Source: Hyphomicrobiales bacterium
GTDB taxonomy: Bacteria; Pseudomonadota; Alphaproteobacteria; Rhizobiales; Xanthobacteraceae
Reading direction: 5' to 3'
Length of the DNA: 11,149 nucleotides
NCBI GenBank assembly: GCA_016201085.1
Contig: JACQDO010000185.1
Coordinates: 1 to 11,149, forward strand
A program made the position numbers and the translations under genes. A model generated the notes under the pieces. That model did not search any database and was not told where the DNA came from. It saw only the letters and a list, made by a program, of their open reading frames with translations. Shown piece after piece: positions 1 to 8,610 of the stretch (the first letter of the stretch is position 1; every line of letters starts with the position of its first letter).

Positions 1-925
<925 letters not shown>

Positions 926-926
<1 letters not shown>

Positions 927-1489
927 CAGCGTGCCTCTTTCATCGCGAACTTGATCGCATTGAGCTTGGTGCGGAGCGAACTATCGACCATGCGGCTGCC
1001 GACCTTGGCGACGAGCCCGCCGATGATGGTCGGGTCGACCTTGACGTCGAGGTCGATATCCTTGCCGCCGGTGACCGATTTGAGCGCGCTCTTGAGCGCG
1101 GCGAGATTCTTGTCGCTGAGTTTCTCGGCGACGGTGATCTGGGCGCTGACCTCGCCCTTGTGGCGGGCGACCAGTGCGCGATAGCCGCGGATCATCTCGC
1201 GCGCGGCGAACAGCCGGCGGTTGGCAGTGATGACGCGCAGGAAATTGGCGGCCAGTCCCTTGATCTTGGCCTTGTCGAGGATCGCCGACAGCGCCTTGAG
1301 CTGCTCGTCGGCGCCGAATACCGGGCTGCGCACCAGGCGATTGAGATCGGCACTGCCCTCGACCATCGCGTCGAACGCTTCGAGGTCTTTCTTGACCGCA
1401 TCGACGGCTTTGTTTTCGAGAGCGAGCTCGAACAGGGCGGTGGCGTAACGGCCAGCCATTCCGGAAATAATCGAGTCTTTGCCTGCCAC
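926..1489 (-). CDS. atpH: ATP synthase F1 subunit delta (OSCP)
   Basis: Delta/OSCP subunit, the peripheral-stalk connector between the top of the F1 head and subunit b. It is 187 residues, the usual size for the family. The N-terminal six-helix domain carries the signature [11 protein letters not shown] (residues 13-23). The C-terminal part ends with [20 protein letters not shown], the second conserved OSCP block. The start is GTG at 1489; an in-frame ATG at 1459 (residue 11) would cut just before the conserved [10 protein letters not shown], so the GTG is preferred. The upstream ribosome site is weak. It is the first gene of the operon here and overlaps the atpA start by one base. Its divergent neighbour is the transporter gene at 1781. 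Confidence 0.95.
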
Positions 1490-1780
1490 GGGGACGCTCG
1501 TTTCGTTATCTACTCACAGGCCGGACGCCGTCGCGGAAGGGCGGCGCAAACTATTGGAATCCAAGAGGGAATTCCGATCTCCGAGGAGGGCGTGGGAGCC
1601 GCTCGTGAAATCGAGGGCTAGCTAACACAGCGGCAAAGGCGGTGCAACACGGCGGCCCATTTGGCTGCCTCCAGTTACCGCCATGCGCGGGCCACCATTT
1701 TGCATCGCTGGAATGCCTCGCCAGCCGGGCACACCCGCTATAGCGTGCCGCGCGCGATCCAGCCCGGAGCCGACAGCACA
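1490..1780. other. Divergent intergenic region between atpH and the transporter gene
   Basis: About 290 bases between two genes that point away from each other, so promoters for both the atp operon and the transporter should lie here. I could not place a convincing -35/-10 pair on either strand. A perfect 11-base palindrome, TTGGAATCCAA, sits at 1554-1564, about 65 bases upstream of atpH. It could be an operator, but nothing else in the window shares it. A TATAGC hexamer at 1739-1744 lies 37 bases ahead of the transporter start without a good -35 partner. Confidence 0.4.
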
Positions 1781-2695
1781 ATGCCGCACGCGAACGTCAC
1801 AGTCGGGAGCGCCAACACCGCCAGAATGCTGGTCGTCCTGCTGGCCTTCGCCTGGGGCCTCAACTGGATCGCCGCCGCAGTGGCCCTGCGCGAGGTGTCG
1901 CCCTGGGCCCTTCGCGTTGCCGGCACCGGTATCGGCGTGATCACGCTGCTCGCCGCCGCCATCGTCACCGGCCATAAACTGAGGGTGCCGCGCGGCGAGT
2001 ACCTGCATGTCATGGTGGCCGGCTTCTTCAATGTCGCGGCGTTTCAGATCTTTTCCGGCTTCGCGCAACTGAACGGCGCAACCAGCCGCGCCATTATCAT
2101 CACTTATTCGATGCCGATCTGGACCACGATGCTCAGCGCTTTGGTGCTGGGCGAGAGGCTGAACCGCATCCGTCTCATCGCCTTCAGTCTATGCGTGGCG
2201 GGTCTTGCGGTGCTGCTGTGGCCGTTGTTTGCCAACGAATTCCCGACCTACGTGTTCTATTCGCTCGGCTGCGCGCTGAGCTGGACCATAGCGACGGTCT
2301 ATATCAAATGGGCGAAAGTCAAAGTCGAGCCGTTGGCCAATGCGGCCTGGCAATTGCTGTTCGGGCTGCTGTTCATTATCGCCGGCACGCTGGTGTTCGA
2401 AGGCACTCCGCATTTGTGGCCGGTCAATAACGAAACGCTGCTGGGAGTGCTGTTTATCGGCATTCTCGGCGTCGGGCTGGCACATTTCCTGTGGTGGTCG
2501 ATCGTCGGCCGGCTGCCGACCATCACGGCCTCGCTCGGCACGCTGATCAATCCGGTGGTCGGTGTAACGGCATCCGCGCTCTATCTCGGCGAGAAGTTGA
2601 CCGTTCCCGATATTGTCGGCTTCGTCATGATTTTCGCAGCCGCCTCTTGCGTGCTGCTGCAGCCGAACGTGAAGCACGCCGAGATGCCGGAGTAA
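1781..2695 (+). CDS. DMT superfamily (EamA family) inner-membrane transporter
   Basis: Predicted 304-residue integral membrane protein with about ten hydrophobic segments and the internal duplication typical of EamA/DMT proteins. The first half has FAWGLNWIAAAVALREVSPW (residues 23-42) and YSMPIWTTMLSALVLGERLN (109-128). The second half has the matching LINPVVGVTASALYLGEKLT (255-274), followed by a final membrane segment and a short polar tail. Family members export or exchange small metabolites such as amino acids or drugs; the substrate cannot be read from sequence. ATG 1781 was chosen because GGAG at 1766-1769 lies 11 bases upstream and the first hydrophobic segment begins soon after. The frame stays open back to 1661, but those extra 40 residues do not look like a transporter N-terminus. 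It ends 10 bases short of the stop of the convergent GIY-YIG gene. Confidence 0.88.
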   Translation: MPHANVTVGSANTARMLVVLLAFAWGLNWIAAAVALREVSPWALRVAGTGIGVITLLAAAIVTGHKLRVPRGEYLHVMVAGFFNVAAFQIFSGFAQLNGATSRAIIITYSMPIWTTMLSALVLGERLNRIRLIAFSLCVAGLAVLLWPLFANEFPTYVFYSLGCALSWTIATVYIKWAKVKVEPLANAAWQLLFGLLFIIAGTLVFEGTPHLWPVNNETLLGVLFIGILGVGLAHFLWWSIVGRLPTITASLGTLINPVVGVTASALYLGEKLTVPDIVGFVMIFAAASCVLLQPNVKHAEMPE

Positions 2696-2701
2696 GAAGA
2701 A

Positions 2702-2750
2702 CTCCTCATGGTGAGGAGCGTCGCGCAGTGACGCGTCTCGAACCATGAGG
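2702..2750. repeat. Dispersed palindromic repeat, family A, copy 1
   Basis: A 47-bp unit (2704-2750) with perfect 9-base outer arms, CCTCATGGT at 2704-2712 and ACCATGAGG at 2742-2750. The inner hairpin is GCGTC 2718-2722 / GACGC 2730-2734. A competing small hairpin forms from CTCCTCA 2702-2708 and TGAGGAG 2712-2718. It shares length and layout with the copy at 3049-3095 when that one is reverse-complemented: both have TGAGGAG after the left arm and CGTCTCGA before the right arm. The unit lies inside the 3' end of the GIY-YIG gene and behind the convergent transporter gene. Confidence 0.85.
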
Positions 2751-3041
2751 GCCGAATGATTTTCGCCTTTGCGACAATCGAGATACTTGCTGAAAGTCCC
2801 CAGCGATCAGCGCTTCCTTCTTGGCGCGTGACCAGCCCTTCACTTGACGTTCAGCGGCTATCGCATCGACGATTTGTTCGAAGTATTCACTGTATACAAG
2901 CACGACGGGCCGTCGTTTTGAGGTAAAGCCAGGAAATTTTCCGGCTTGGTGCTCAGCAACGCGCATCTCAAGGTCAGTGCGGGTGGTGCCCGTATAATAG
3001 GAAGCATCCGCGCACCGAAGAATGTAAAGCCAAGCACCCAT
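2706..3041 (-). CDS. Small GIY-YIG nuclease domain protein (YhbQ/COG2827-like)
   Basis: Single-domain GIY-YIG endonuclease-type protein of 111 residues from ATG 3041; a GTG at 3047 would add two residues. The first motif is LYI around Tyr6, the second is YTG at residues 16-18 (a YIG variant), with Arg27 and His31 in the LEMRVAEH helix. The conserved acidic residue is Glu64 in AAERQVKGW, followed by the basic KGWSRAKKEALI segment. All expected catalytic positions are present, so activity is plausible; the DNA target is unknown. ATG 3041 is supported by GAGG at 3049-3052, seven bases upstream and contributed by the flanking palindrome. The last 14 residues (PHGSRRVTARRSSP) and the stop are encoded by the other palindrome, so the natural domain probably ends near residue 95. 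The gene is separate from, but co-directional with, the broken priA. Confidence 0.88.
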   Translation of the reverse strand: MGAWLYILRCADASYYTGTTRTDLEMRVAEHQAGKFPGFTSKRRPVVLVYSEYFEQIVDAIAAERQVKGWSRAKKEALIAGDFQQVSRLSQRRKSFGPHGSRRVTARRSSP

Positions 3042-3048
3042 GTGCACG

Positions 3049-3054
3049 CCTCAT
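3049..3054 (-). promoter_or_regulatory. Ribosome binding site of the GIY-YIG gene, inside a palindrome arm
   Basis: On the minus strand ATGAGG ends seven bases before ATG 3041, a near-ideal Shine-Dalgarno distance. The same bases form the outer arm of the palindrome at 3049-3095, so in the transcript they can pair with the upstream arm and hide the site. Repression of translation by this hairpin is an inference. Confidence 0.6.
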
Positions 3055-3095
3055 CCTTCGAGACGGCCGGCTTCGCCGGCCTCCTCAGGATGAGG
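3049..3095. repeat. Dispersed palindromic repeat, family A, copy 2 (inverted relative to copy 1)
   Basis: A 47-bp unit with perfect 9-base outer arms, CCTCATCCT 3049-3057 and AGGATGAGG 3087-3095. The inner hairpin is GGCCGGC 3065-3071 / GCCGGCC 3075-3081 with a TTC loop. Reverse-complemented, it aligns end to end with copy 1. The arms differ only by GG/CC swapped to CC/GG on both sides, which preserves pairing. It lies between the end of priA (11 bases away) and the start of the GIY-YIG gene. Confidence 0.88.
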
Positions 3096-3105
3096 CTACT
3101 ATACC

Positions 3106-5283
3106 TCAATAAAAACTCTGCGGATCGACATCCACATCGAGCTTCAAACTGCCCTTCGTCTTGGGCGCGCCGTTCAGCCATTCACGCAAATATCCCGACA
3201 GATCGAAGCCACGCGGCGATTTCACCAGCAGCCGGAAGCGATGGCGCCCGCGCACCACCGCGATCGGCGCTTCCGCCGGCCCCAGCACGCGCACCTGCTC
3301 ATTCTTCGGCGCACACGATACCAGCGCGCGGCCGTAAGCTTCCGCAGCGTGGCGGTCGTTGGCCGAGATCACCATGGCGGCCAGCCGGCCGAACGGCGGA
3401 TAGCCGGTCTTCTCGCGCAGCGCGATCTCGCTGGAATAGAACGCTTCGCGGTCGCCCGAGATCAGCGCCTGCATCACCGGATGCTCGGGCTGATGCGTCT
3501 GCAACAGCCCCTGCCCACGTCCCTCCTCGCGGCCGGCGCGGCCAATTACTTGGTGCAGCAATTGAAACGTGCGCTCGGCGGCGCGCGGATCGCCGTTGCC
3601 GAGCCCCAGATCGGCGTCGACGATGCCGACCAGATTGAGCTTGGGGAAATGATGGCCCTTGGCGACCAGCTGCGTGCCGACCACAATATCGAAGCGGCCC
3701 TGCGCCACGTCATCGAGTTCCGAGCGCAGGCGCTCGATCGATTCCACCAGGTCGCTCGACAGCACCAGAATGCGCGCGCCCGCGAACAATTCGGCCGCCT
3801 CTTGCTCCAACCGCTCGACACCAGGGCCGACGGCCGCAAAACTTTCGGTGGCGTGGCAATTCGGACATTGCGCCGGCGGCGGCATGTTGAAGCCGCAGTG
3901 ATGGCAGACCAGCCGCCGCTTGAAACGGTGATCGACCAGCCAGGCGTCGCAATTCGGGCATTGCAGGCGGAAGCCGCAGGCGCGGCAGAGCGTGAGCGGC
4001 GCGTAGCCGCGGCGATTGAGAAACAGCAGCGCCTGCTCCTTGCGCTCAAGCGCGATCTGCACCGCTTCGGCGAGCTTGGGCGAGATGAAACGGCCGCGCG
4101 GCGGGCCTTCGCGCCGCATGTCGATCGCCTCGATCGACGGCATCAGCTGGCCGCCGAAGCGTTCCGGCAGATGGATGCGCTTGTAGCGGCCGCGCCGCGC
4201 ATTAACTTCCGATTCGACCGAGGGCGTCGCCGAGGCCAGCACCACCGGAATCTTTGCCGCGCGGCCGCGCACCACTGCCATGTCGCGGGCGTGGTAATGC
4301 GCGCCGTCCTCCTGCTTGTAGGCCGGGTCGTGCTCTTCATCGACGATGATCAGCCCAAGATCGGCCTAGGGCAGGAACAGCGCCGAGCGCGCGCCGACCA
4401 CCACCTACACCTCGTTTCCCGCCCCCGCCGCCCAGGTGCGCGCGCGCGTGCGTGGGCTGAGTTGCGAATGCCATTCGGCGGGCCGCGTGCCGAAGCGTTC
4501 GGTGAAGCGGTCGAGGAATTGCGCGGTGAGCGCGATCTCCGGCATCAGAATCAGCGACTGCCGCTTGCGTCTGATATTTTCGGCGACGCCCTCGAAATAG
4601 ACCGCGGTCTTGCCGGAGCCGGTGACGCCATCGAGCAGCGTGACGGTGTAGCCGCCCTGCGCGACCGTGGTGCGCAGCGCGTCGGCGGCGGCCAGTTGCG
4701 TGAGCACAAAATCCGGCTTGCGAAAATCCGGATCGGGCGGCTGCGCCACCTTCTCGGGCGGCAGCACCACGGTTTCCAGGGTGCCCTCGTCGATCAGCCC
4801 GTCGATCACGCCGGCGCTGACGCCGACTTCCTGCGCGGCGTCGGCTTTAGAGCGCACGAGCCCGTCGCCGAACAGCCGCAGCGCTTTGGCCCGCGCCGGC
4901 GTCATCCGGGCAGGAGGCGGCCCGGCGAGCCGCACGCCGACGCGCTCGCGCCCGGGCCCGAGATGCTCGCCCATGCGCAGCGCCATGCGCAGCACGGTGC
5001 CGCGCGCCGCCAACGTGTAGCCGGCCATCCAGTCGATGAACTGACGCAGCTCGACTTTCAGCGGCGGCACGTCGAGCTTGCCCGTCACGTCCTTCATGCG
5101 GTTGTGCAGGCGCGGATCGGGATTGGCGTTCTCGGCCCAGACCACGCCCATGGTGTCGCCGCGCGCGCCAAGCGGCACGCTCACAAGGTCGCCCGGTGCG
5201 AGCTGCCAGCCCGCAGGCACCCGGTAGGTATAGGCCTGGTCGAGCGCCACCGGCACCAGGACGTCGACAACGCGTGCGTTCAT
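3106..5283 (-). pseudogene. priA: Primosomal helicase PriA, interrupted by two in-frame TAG codons
   Basis: PriA is the 3'-to-5' superfamily 2 helicase that reloads the replisome at stalled forks. The frame spans 726 codons from ATG 5283 to TGA 3106, the normal family size. Visible parts: N-terminal DNA-binding domain (MNARVVDVLVPVALDQAYTY), Walker A GVTGSGKT (codons 219-226), DEEH box (315-318), ATPSVES, a paired-cysteine zinc module (two CxxCGF...CPNC blocks at about 3850-4000), GTQLVAKGHHFP and QVIGRAGR. TAG codons lie at 4405-4407 (codon 293) and 4366-4368 (codon 306), in the same frame, with VVVGARSALFLP between them. No frameshift is present. Ordinary translation would give a 292-residue N-terminal piece. 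Restart at Met335 (4281) would omit the DEEH box, so neither piece is a helicase. Several residues just before the first TAG (AAGAGNEV) also depart from the usual pattern. Sequencing error or recent inactivation are the main alternatives. Confidence 0.88.
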
Positions 5284-5342
5284 ATGTGTAGGTCTGGCCG
5301 ATTCCGCGCCCTTAAGAAAGGGTGAAGGAAAGCGCAGTTATT

Positions 5343-5436
5343 GTCGTCCCGGCCGAGCAAAGCGAGGGCCGGGACCCATACTCCGCAGCTATTCGAGAGG
5401 ACACGGCGTATAGGTCCCCGCCTTCGCGGGGACGAC
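5343..5436. repeat. Dispersed palindromic repeat, family B, between priA and xerC
   Basis: Outer arms GTCGTCCC 5343-5350 and GGGACGAC 5429-5436 are perfect inverted repeats about 80 bases apart. Two inner hairpins are nested: CCCGGCC 5348-5354 / GGCCGGG 5367-5373, and GTCCCCGC 5414-5421 / GCGGGGAC 5426-5433 with a CTTC loop. This layout (GTCGTCCCGG... and ...CGCGGGGACGAC) is a common intergenic element in Bradyrhizobium-like genomes, by recall. It fills most of the 163-base divergent gap, ending 10 bases before the xerC start, so any promoter must overlap it or lie within it. Confidence 0.8.
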
Positions 5437-5446
5437 AGATATAGAT

Positions 5447-6382
<936 letters not shown>

Positions 6383-6454
6383 AACTGTCGTGAGCCGGGT
6401 GCGCCGCCTCTTGCGCGCGGCCACGCTTTGCTATCATCGTGGCGCTATCAAATC

Positions 6455-6460
6455 GGGAGG
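6455..6460 (+). promoter_or_regulatory. Shine-Dalgarno of the DUF4337-like gene
   Basis: GGGAGG lies five bases before ATG 6466 and decides that start over the in-frame ATG at 6439, which lies upstream of this site. Confidence 0.7.
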
Positions 6461-6465
6461 ACGCG

Positions 6466-7080
6466 ATGGCCGGACCGCATGAAAATCTGGAACACGCCGA
6501 GCATGCCGAGCATGCCGGGCATTCCAACAAGAAGATCGCACTGCTGATTTCGGTGCTGGCGCTATTCCTGGCGTTTTCGGAAACGCTGGGCAAGAGCGCG
6601 CAGACCGCCGCGATCACGCTGAACGTCACCTCCAACGATCTGTGGGCGTTCTTCCAGGCCAAGACCATCCGCATGACCGTGCTGAGCACGGCCGCCGAGC
6701 AGGTGCAGATCGAGGCCGATCGCACCGCCGACCCCGACGCCAAGACACGCCTGACCAAGGCGATCGACGGTTGGAAGAAGAATGTCGCGCGCTACAACGA
6801 CGAGCCGGACACCAACGAGGGACGCAAGCAGCTCTCCGCCCGCGCCAAGGCGGCCGAGCATCAGCGCGACGAGGCGCTGGCGCGCTATCACAATTACGAA
6901 TTCGCCTCGGCCGCCTTCCAGATCGGCATCGTGCTGGCTTCGGCGGAAGTGATCACCGGCATCGCCGCGCTGGCCTGGCTGTCCGGCGCGCTCGGCATTG
7001 CCGGGCTTGCCTTCTCGGCCTTCGGCCTGTGGGCGCCGCACGCCATGGATTTCCTGCTGCACGCCGGCGGCGGGCACTGA
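6466..7080 (+). CDS. DUF4337-like membrane protein of unknown function
   Basis: A 204-residue protein matching, from memory, the DUF4337 family, for which no function is known to me. Order of parts: a short His/Glu-rich N-terminus (HENLEHAEHAEHAGH, residues 5-19); a first membrane segment at about 24-40; the stretch TAAITLNVTSNDLWAFFQAK (47-66) followed by a long polar helical middle (about 70-145) rich in charged residues; then two hydrophobic segments at about 147-170 and 172-191 and a GGGH tail. The middle region could form a coiled coil on one face of the membrane. It follows xerC by 83 bases in the same direction and has its own strong ribosome site, so separate translation is clear; a shared transcript is possible. 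It converges on the gene at 7088 with only seven bases between the stops. Confidence 0.82.
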   Translation: MAGPHENLEHAEHAEHAGHSNKKIALLISVLALFLAFSETLGKSAQTAAITLNVTSNDLWAFFQAKTIRMTVLSTAAEQVQIEADRTADPDAKTRLTKAIDGWKKNVARYNDEPDTNEGRKQLSARAKAAEHQRDEALARYHNYEFASAAFQIGIVLASAEVITGIAALAWLSGALGIAGLAFSAFGLWAPHAMDFLLHAGGGH

Positions 7081-7084
7081 CGCG

Positions 7085-7109
7085 CGCCTACGCCGTCCGT
7101 CGGTAGGCG
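7085..7109. terminator. Possible bidirectional hairpin at a convergent gene end
   Basis: CGCCTAC 7085-7091 and GTAGGCG 7103-7109 form a perfect 7-bp stem with an 11-base loop just past the stop of the gene ending at 7080. It overlaps the last codons of the opposing gene. No T-run follows on either side, so it is at best a weak terminator. Confidence 0.25.
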
Positions 7110-7618
7110 TTGCGCCGCAACCGCATCAAGCGGCGCAGGAATTTGCCGGCGCGCTGCGGCTTCATGAGCCAGATCAACTGGCGCACGCGCTCGCGCACCG
7201 GCTCGGTGATGTCGTGCGCCCATTGCCGCGCCCACATGAACCAGTCGTACATGCGCCTGAACCACGCCATCTGCAGCAGCTTGTCGCGCGTGACGTCGAA
7301 CACGAAGGCGGTGAGGCCGAGGCCGAGCAGCTTGGCGACAATCAGCACGACAATGGCGGCCAGCCACTGGCGCTTGGCCAGCAGATAGACGTCGAGCAAT
7401 TTCAGCGGCAGCAGTACCAGGAACGGAATGACGAAGACGAACAGCGTCGCCCAGGGCGGCAGGTGTTCGATCAGGCCGGCAAATTTCTGCTTGAGCTTGC
7501 CCCAGGGAATGACATTGACGATGCGCGCGACGATGGGTTCGAGATGATCCCACAGCCAGGCTTCCAGCAGGAAGACCAGCGCGAGAACGACCCAGAGCGG
7601 GCGAAGGACGCGGCGCAT
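7088..7618 (-). CDS. Unrecognised inner-membrane protein with basic C-terminus
   Basis: A 176-residue protein from ATG 7618 to TAG 7088. I know similar hypothetical proteins from Bradyrhizobium-like bacteria but no assigned function. Hydrophobic segments lie at about residues 8-22, 57-79 and 84-107. The first two are separated by a loop with WDHLEPIVARI and an amphipathic stretch. After AFVFDVTRDKLLQ the C-terminal 60 residues are rich in Arg, Lys and Trp (for example LRRLMRLRRNAYRR at 161-174), suggesting a cytoplasmic, lipid- or nucleic-acid-facing tail. No ribosome site stands out. It lies 190 bases downstream of the SDR gene on the same strand, with two palindromes in between, so common transcription is uncertain. 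Confidence 0.75.
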   Translation of the reverse strand: MRRVLRPLWVVLALVFLLEAWLWDHLEPIVARIVNVIPWGKLKQKFAGLIEHLPPWATLFVFVIPFLVLLPLKLLDVYLLAKRQWLAAIVVLIVAKLLGLGLTAFVFDVTRDKLLQMAWFRRMYDWFMWARQWAHDITEPVRERVRQLIWLMKPQRAGKFLRRLMRLRRNAYRRTA

Positions 7619-7665
7619 GGGGGGAATGTAGGGTGCGTAGCGGGCGGAAGGAAGGCGGGTCTCGT

Positions 7666-7722
7666 GCCCCGGATGCGGTGCAGCACGAGCGTCAGCGAAG
7701 TGGTGCGCCGCTGATCCGGGGC
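7666..7722. repeat. Dispersed palindromic repeat, family C, copy 1
   Basis: Outer arms GCCCCGGAT 7666-7674 and ATCCGGGGC 7714-7722 are a perfect 9-base inverted repeat. The inner arms GCGGTGCAGCAC and GTGGTGCGCCGC pair with one wobble and one mismatch. The unit resembles the GTCCCGG...GGTGCAGC...CCGGGAC elements I recall from Bradyrhizobium-like genomes. Confidence 0.72.
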
Positions 7723-7747
7723 CTTACCGAACTCCGAATCCGTAACG

Positions 7748-7797
7748 GTCCCGGTTCTGCAGCGCACGACGAAGACGTGCTGCGCTGCCCCCGGGAC
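7748..7797. repeat. Dispersed palindromic repeat, family C, copy 2
   Basis: Outer arms GTCCCGG 7748-7754 and CCGGGAC 7791-7797, inner arms GCAGCGCA 7759-7766 and TGCGCTGC 7781-7788, form a long imperfect hairpin 25 bases after copy 1. Together the two copies fill most of the 190-base gap between the SDR stop and the next gene. The element could act as a transcript-end structure for the SDR gene, though it has no T-run. Confidence 0.72.
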
Positions 7798-7808
7798 AAG
7801 AGGCCGAA

Positions 7809-8579
7809 CTACGTCCTCACCCTTCCGCCATCGACGTTGAGCGTCTGCCCGGTGATGAAGGCCGCGTCGTCGCCGGTCAGGAACGAGACGGCGCCGACCA
7901 AGTCGGCCGGGGTCTCGACCCGTTTGATCGCCTGAAAGCGGTTGGCGACGTCGGCAAATTCATCGTCCATGGTGGCGAAGCCGGCGCGTGGCGGCCGCGA
8001 GGTGGCGCCAGGAGTCACGGTAAGACCGGGCTGGATGGCATTCACGGTAATGCCGAACGGCCCAAGTTCGCTCGCCAGCGCGCGCGTGAAGCCGACGATG
8101 CCGAGCTTGCTGGTGACATAGGGCACGAAGCCAGTCACCACCGAGCCAACCGTGCTCGACGACAGATTGACAATGCGGCCCCAGCCGCGCGCTTTCATGC
8201 CGGGGACGAAGGCCATGCTCACCAGGAATGTGCCGTCGAGATTGGTGCCGATGATGCGGCGCCATTCGGCATAGGTGACTTTCTCCAACGGAATCTGTGG
8301 GAAGATGCCGGCGCAGTTCGCCACGATGTCGACGTGGCTGAATTTGGCGTTGACCTGCTTGGCCATGGCGGCGACCGACTCTTCCGACGACACGTCGCAC
8401 TTGATGTAGATCGCCTGGCGGCCGGCGGCCTGCACCAGCTTCACGGTGGCGCTGCCGTCGGCGATATCGACCACCGCGACGTCAACGCCGTCCTCGGCCA
8501 GCCGCTTGGCGAAAGCCTGTCCGATGCCGTTCGCCGCGCCGGTGATGACGGCGACTTTGTCTTTGTGACCTTTGGCCAT
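7809..8579 (-). CDS. Short-chain dehydrogenase/reductase (classical SDR)
   Basis: A 256-residue cytosolic NAD(P)-dependent oxidoreductase of the classical SDR family. The cofactor-binding TGAANGIG is at residues 13-20. Asp38 at the end of the second beta strand suggests NAD(H) rather than NADP(H). NCAG at 88-91 replaces the usual NNAG/NAG. The catalytic set is Asn113, Ser141, Tyr154 and Lys158 (YVTSK), complete and with normal spacing. The C-terminal GQTLNVDGG block (244-252) is the usual family ending. The substrate is not predictable; many such proteins act on hydroxyacyl, sugar or alcohol substrates. ATG 8579 is preceded by GGGGA about nine bases upstream. It follows the AT-rich gene by 31 bases on the same strand. 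If that gene is an insert, the SDR gene was probably once directly behind lpdA. Confidence 0.92.
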   Translation of the reverse strand: MAKGHKDKVAVITGAANGIGQAFAKRLAEDGVDVAVVDIADGSATVKLVQAAGRQAIYIKCDVSSEESVAAMAKQVNAKFSHVDIVANCAGIFPQIPLEKVTYAEWRRIIGTNLDGTFLVSMAFVPGMKARGWGRIVNLSSSTVGSVVTGFVPYVTSKLGIVGFTRALASELGPFGITVNAIQPGLTVTPGATSRPPRAGFATMDDEFADVANRFQAIKRVETPADLVGAVSFLTGDDAAFITGQTLNVDGGRVRT

Positions 8580-8610
8580 TCTGATTTCCCCAGTCCCTTG
8601 CTTTTATGGA

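Noticed and set aside
1661..1780. A 40-residue N-terminal extension of the transporter
   Set aside because: The extra residues are not hydrophobic or family-like, and the ribosome site supports ATG 1781.
3049..3095. Family A palindrome as the rho-independent terminator of priA
   Set aside because: The stem is GC-rich but no T-run follows on the minus strand. Its place directly before a gene and its match to the copy at 2704-2750 fit a dispersed repeat better.
4366..4407. Stop-codon reassignment (TAG read as an amino acid) to explain priA
   Set aside because: Genes ending at 7088, 7809 and 8611 use TAG as their stop, so the host reads TAG as stop.
3241..5325. A 694-codon open frame on the plus strand, antisense to priA
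   Set aside because: Its product is a run of Arg, Ala, His and Gly without family motifs, as expected opposite a GC-rich gene. The minus strand here has clear PriA motifs.
5343..5436. A CRISPR array or dif site beside xerC
   Set aside because: There are no regularly spaced direct repeats, and no 28-bp dif-like XerC/XerD arm pattern was recognised; the element is a nested palindrome.
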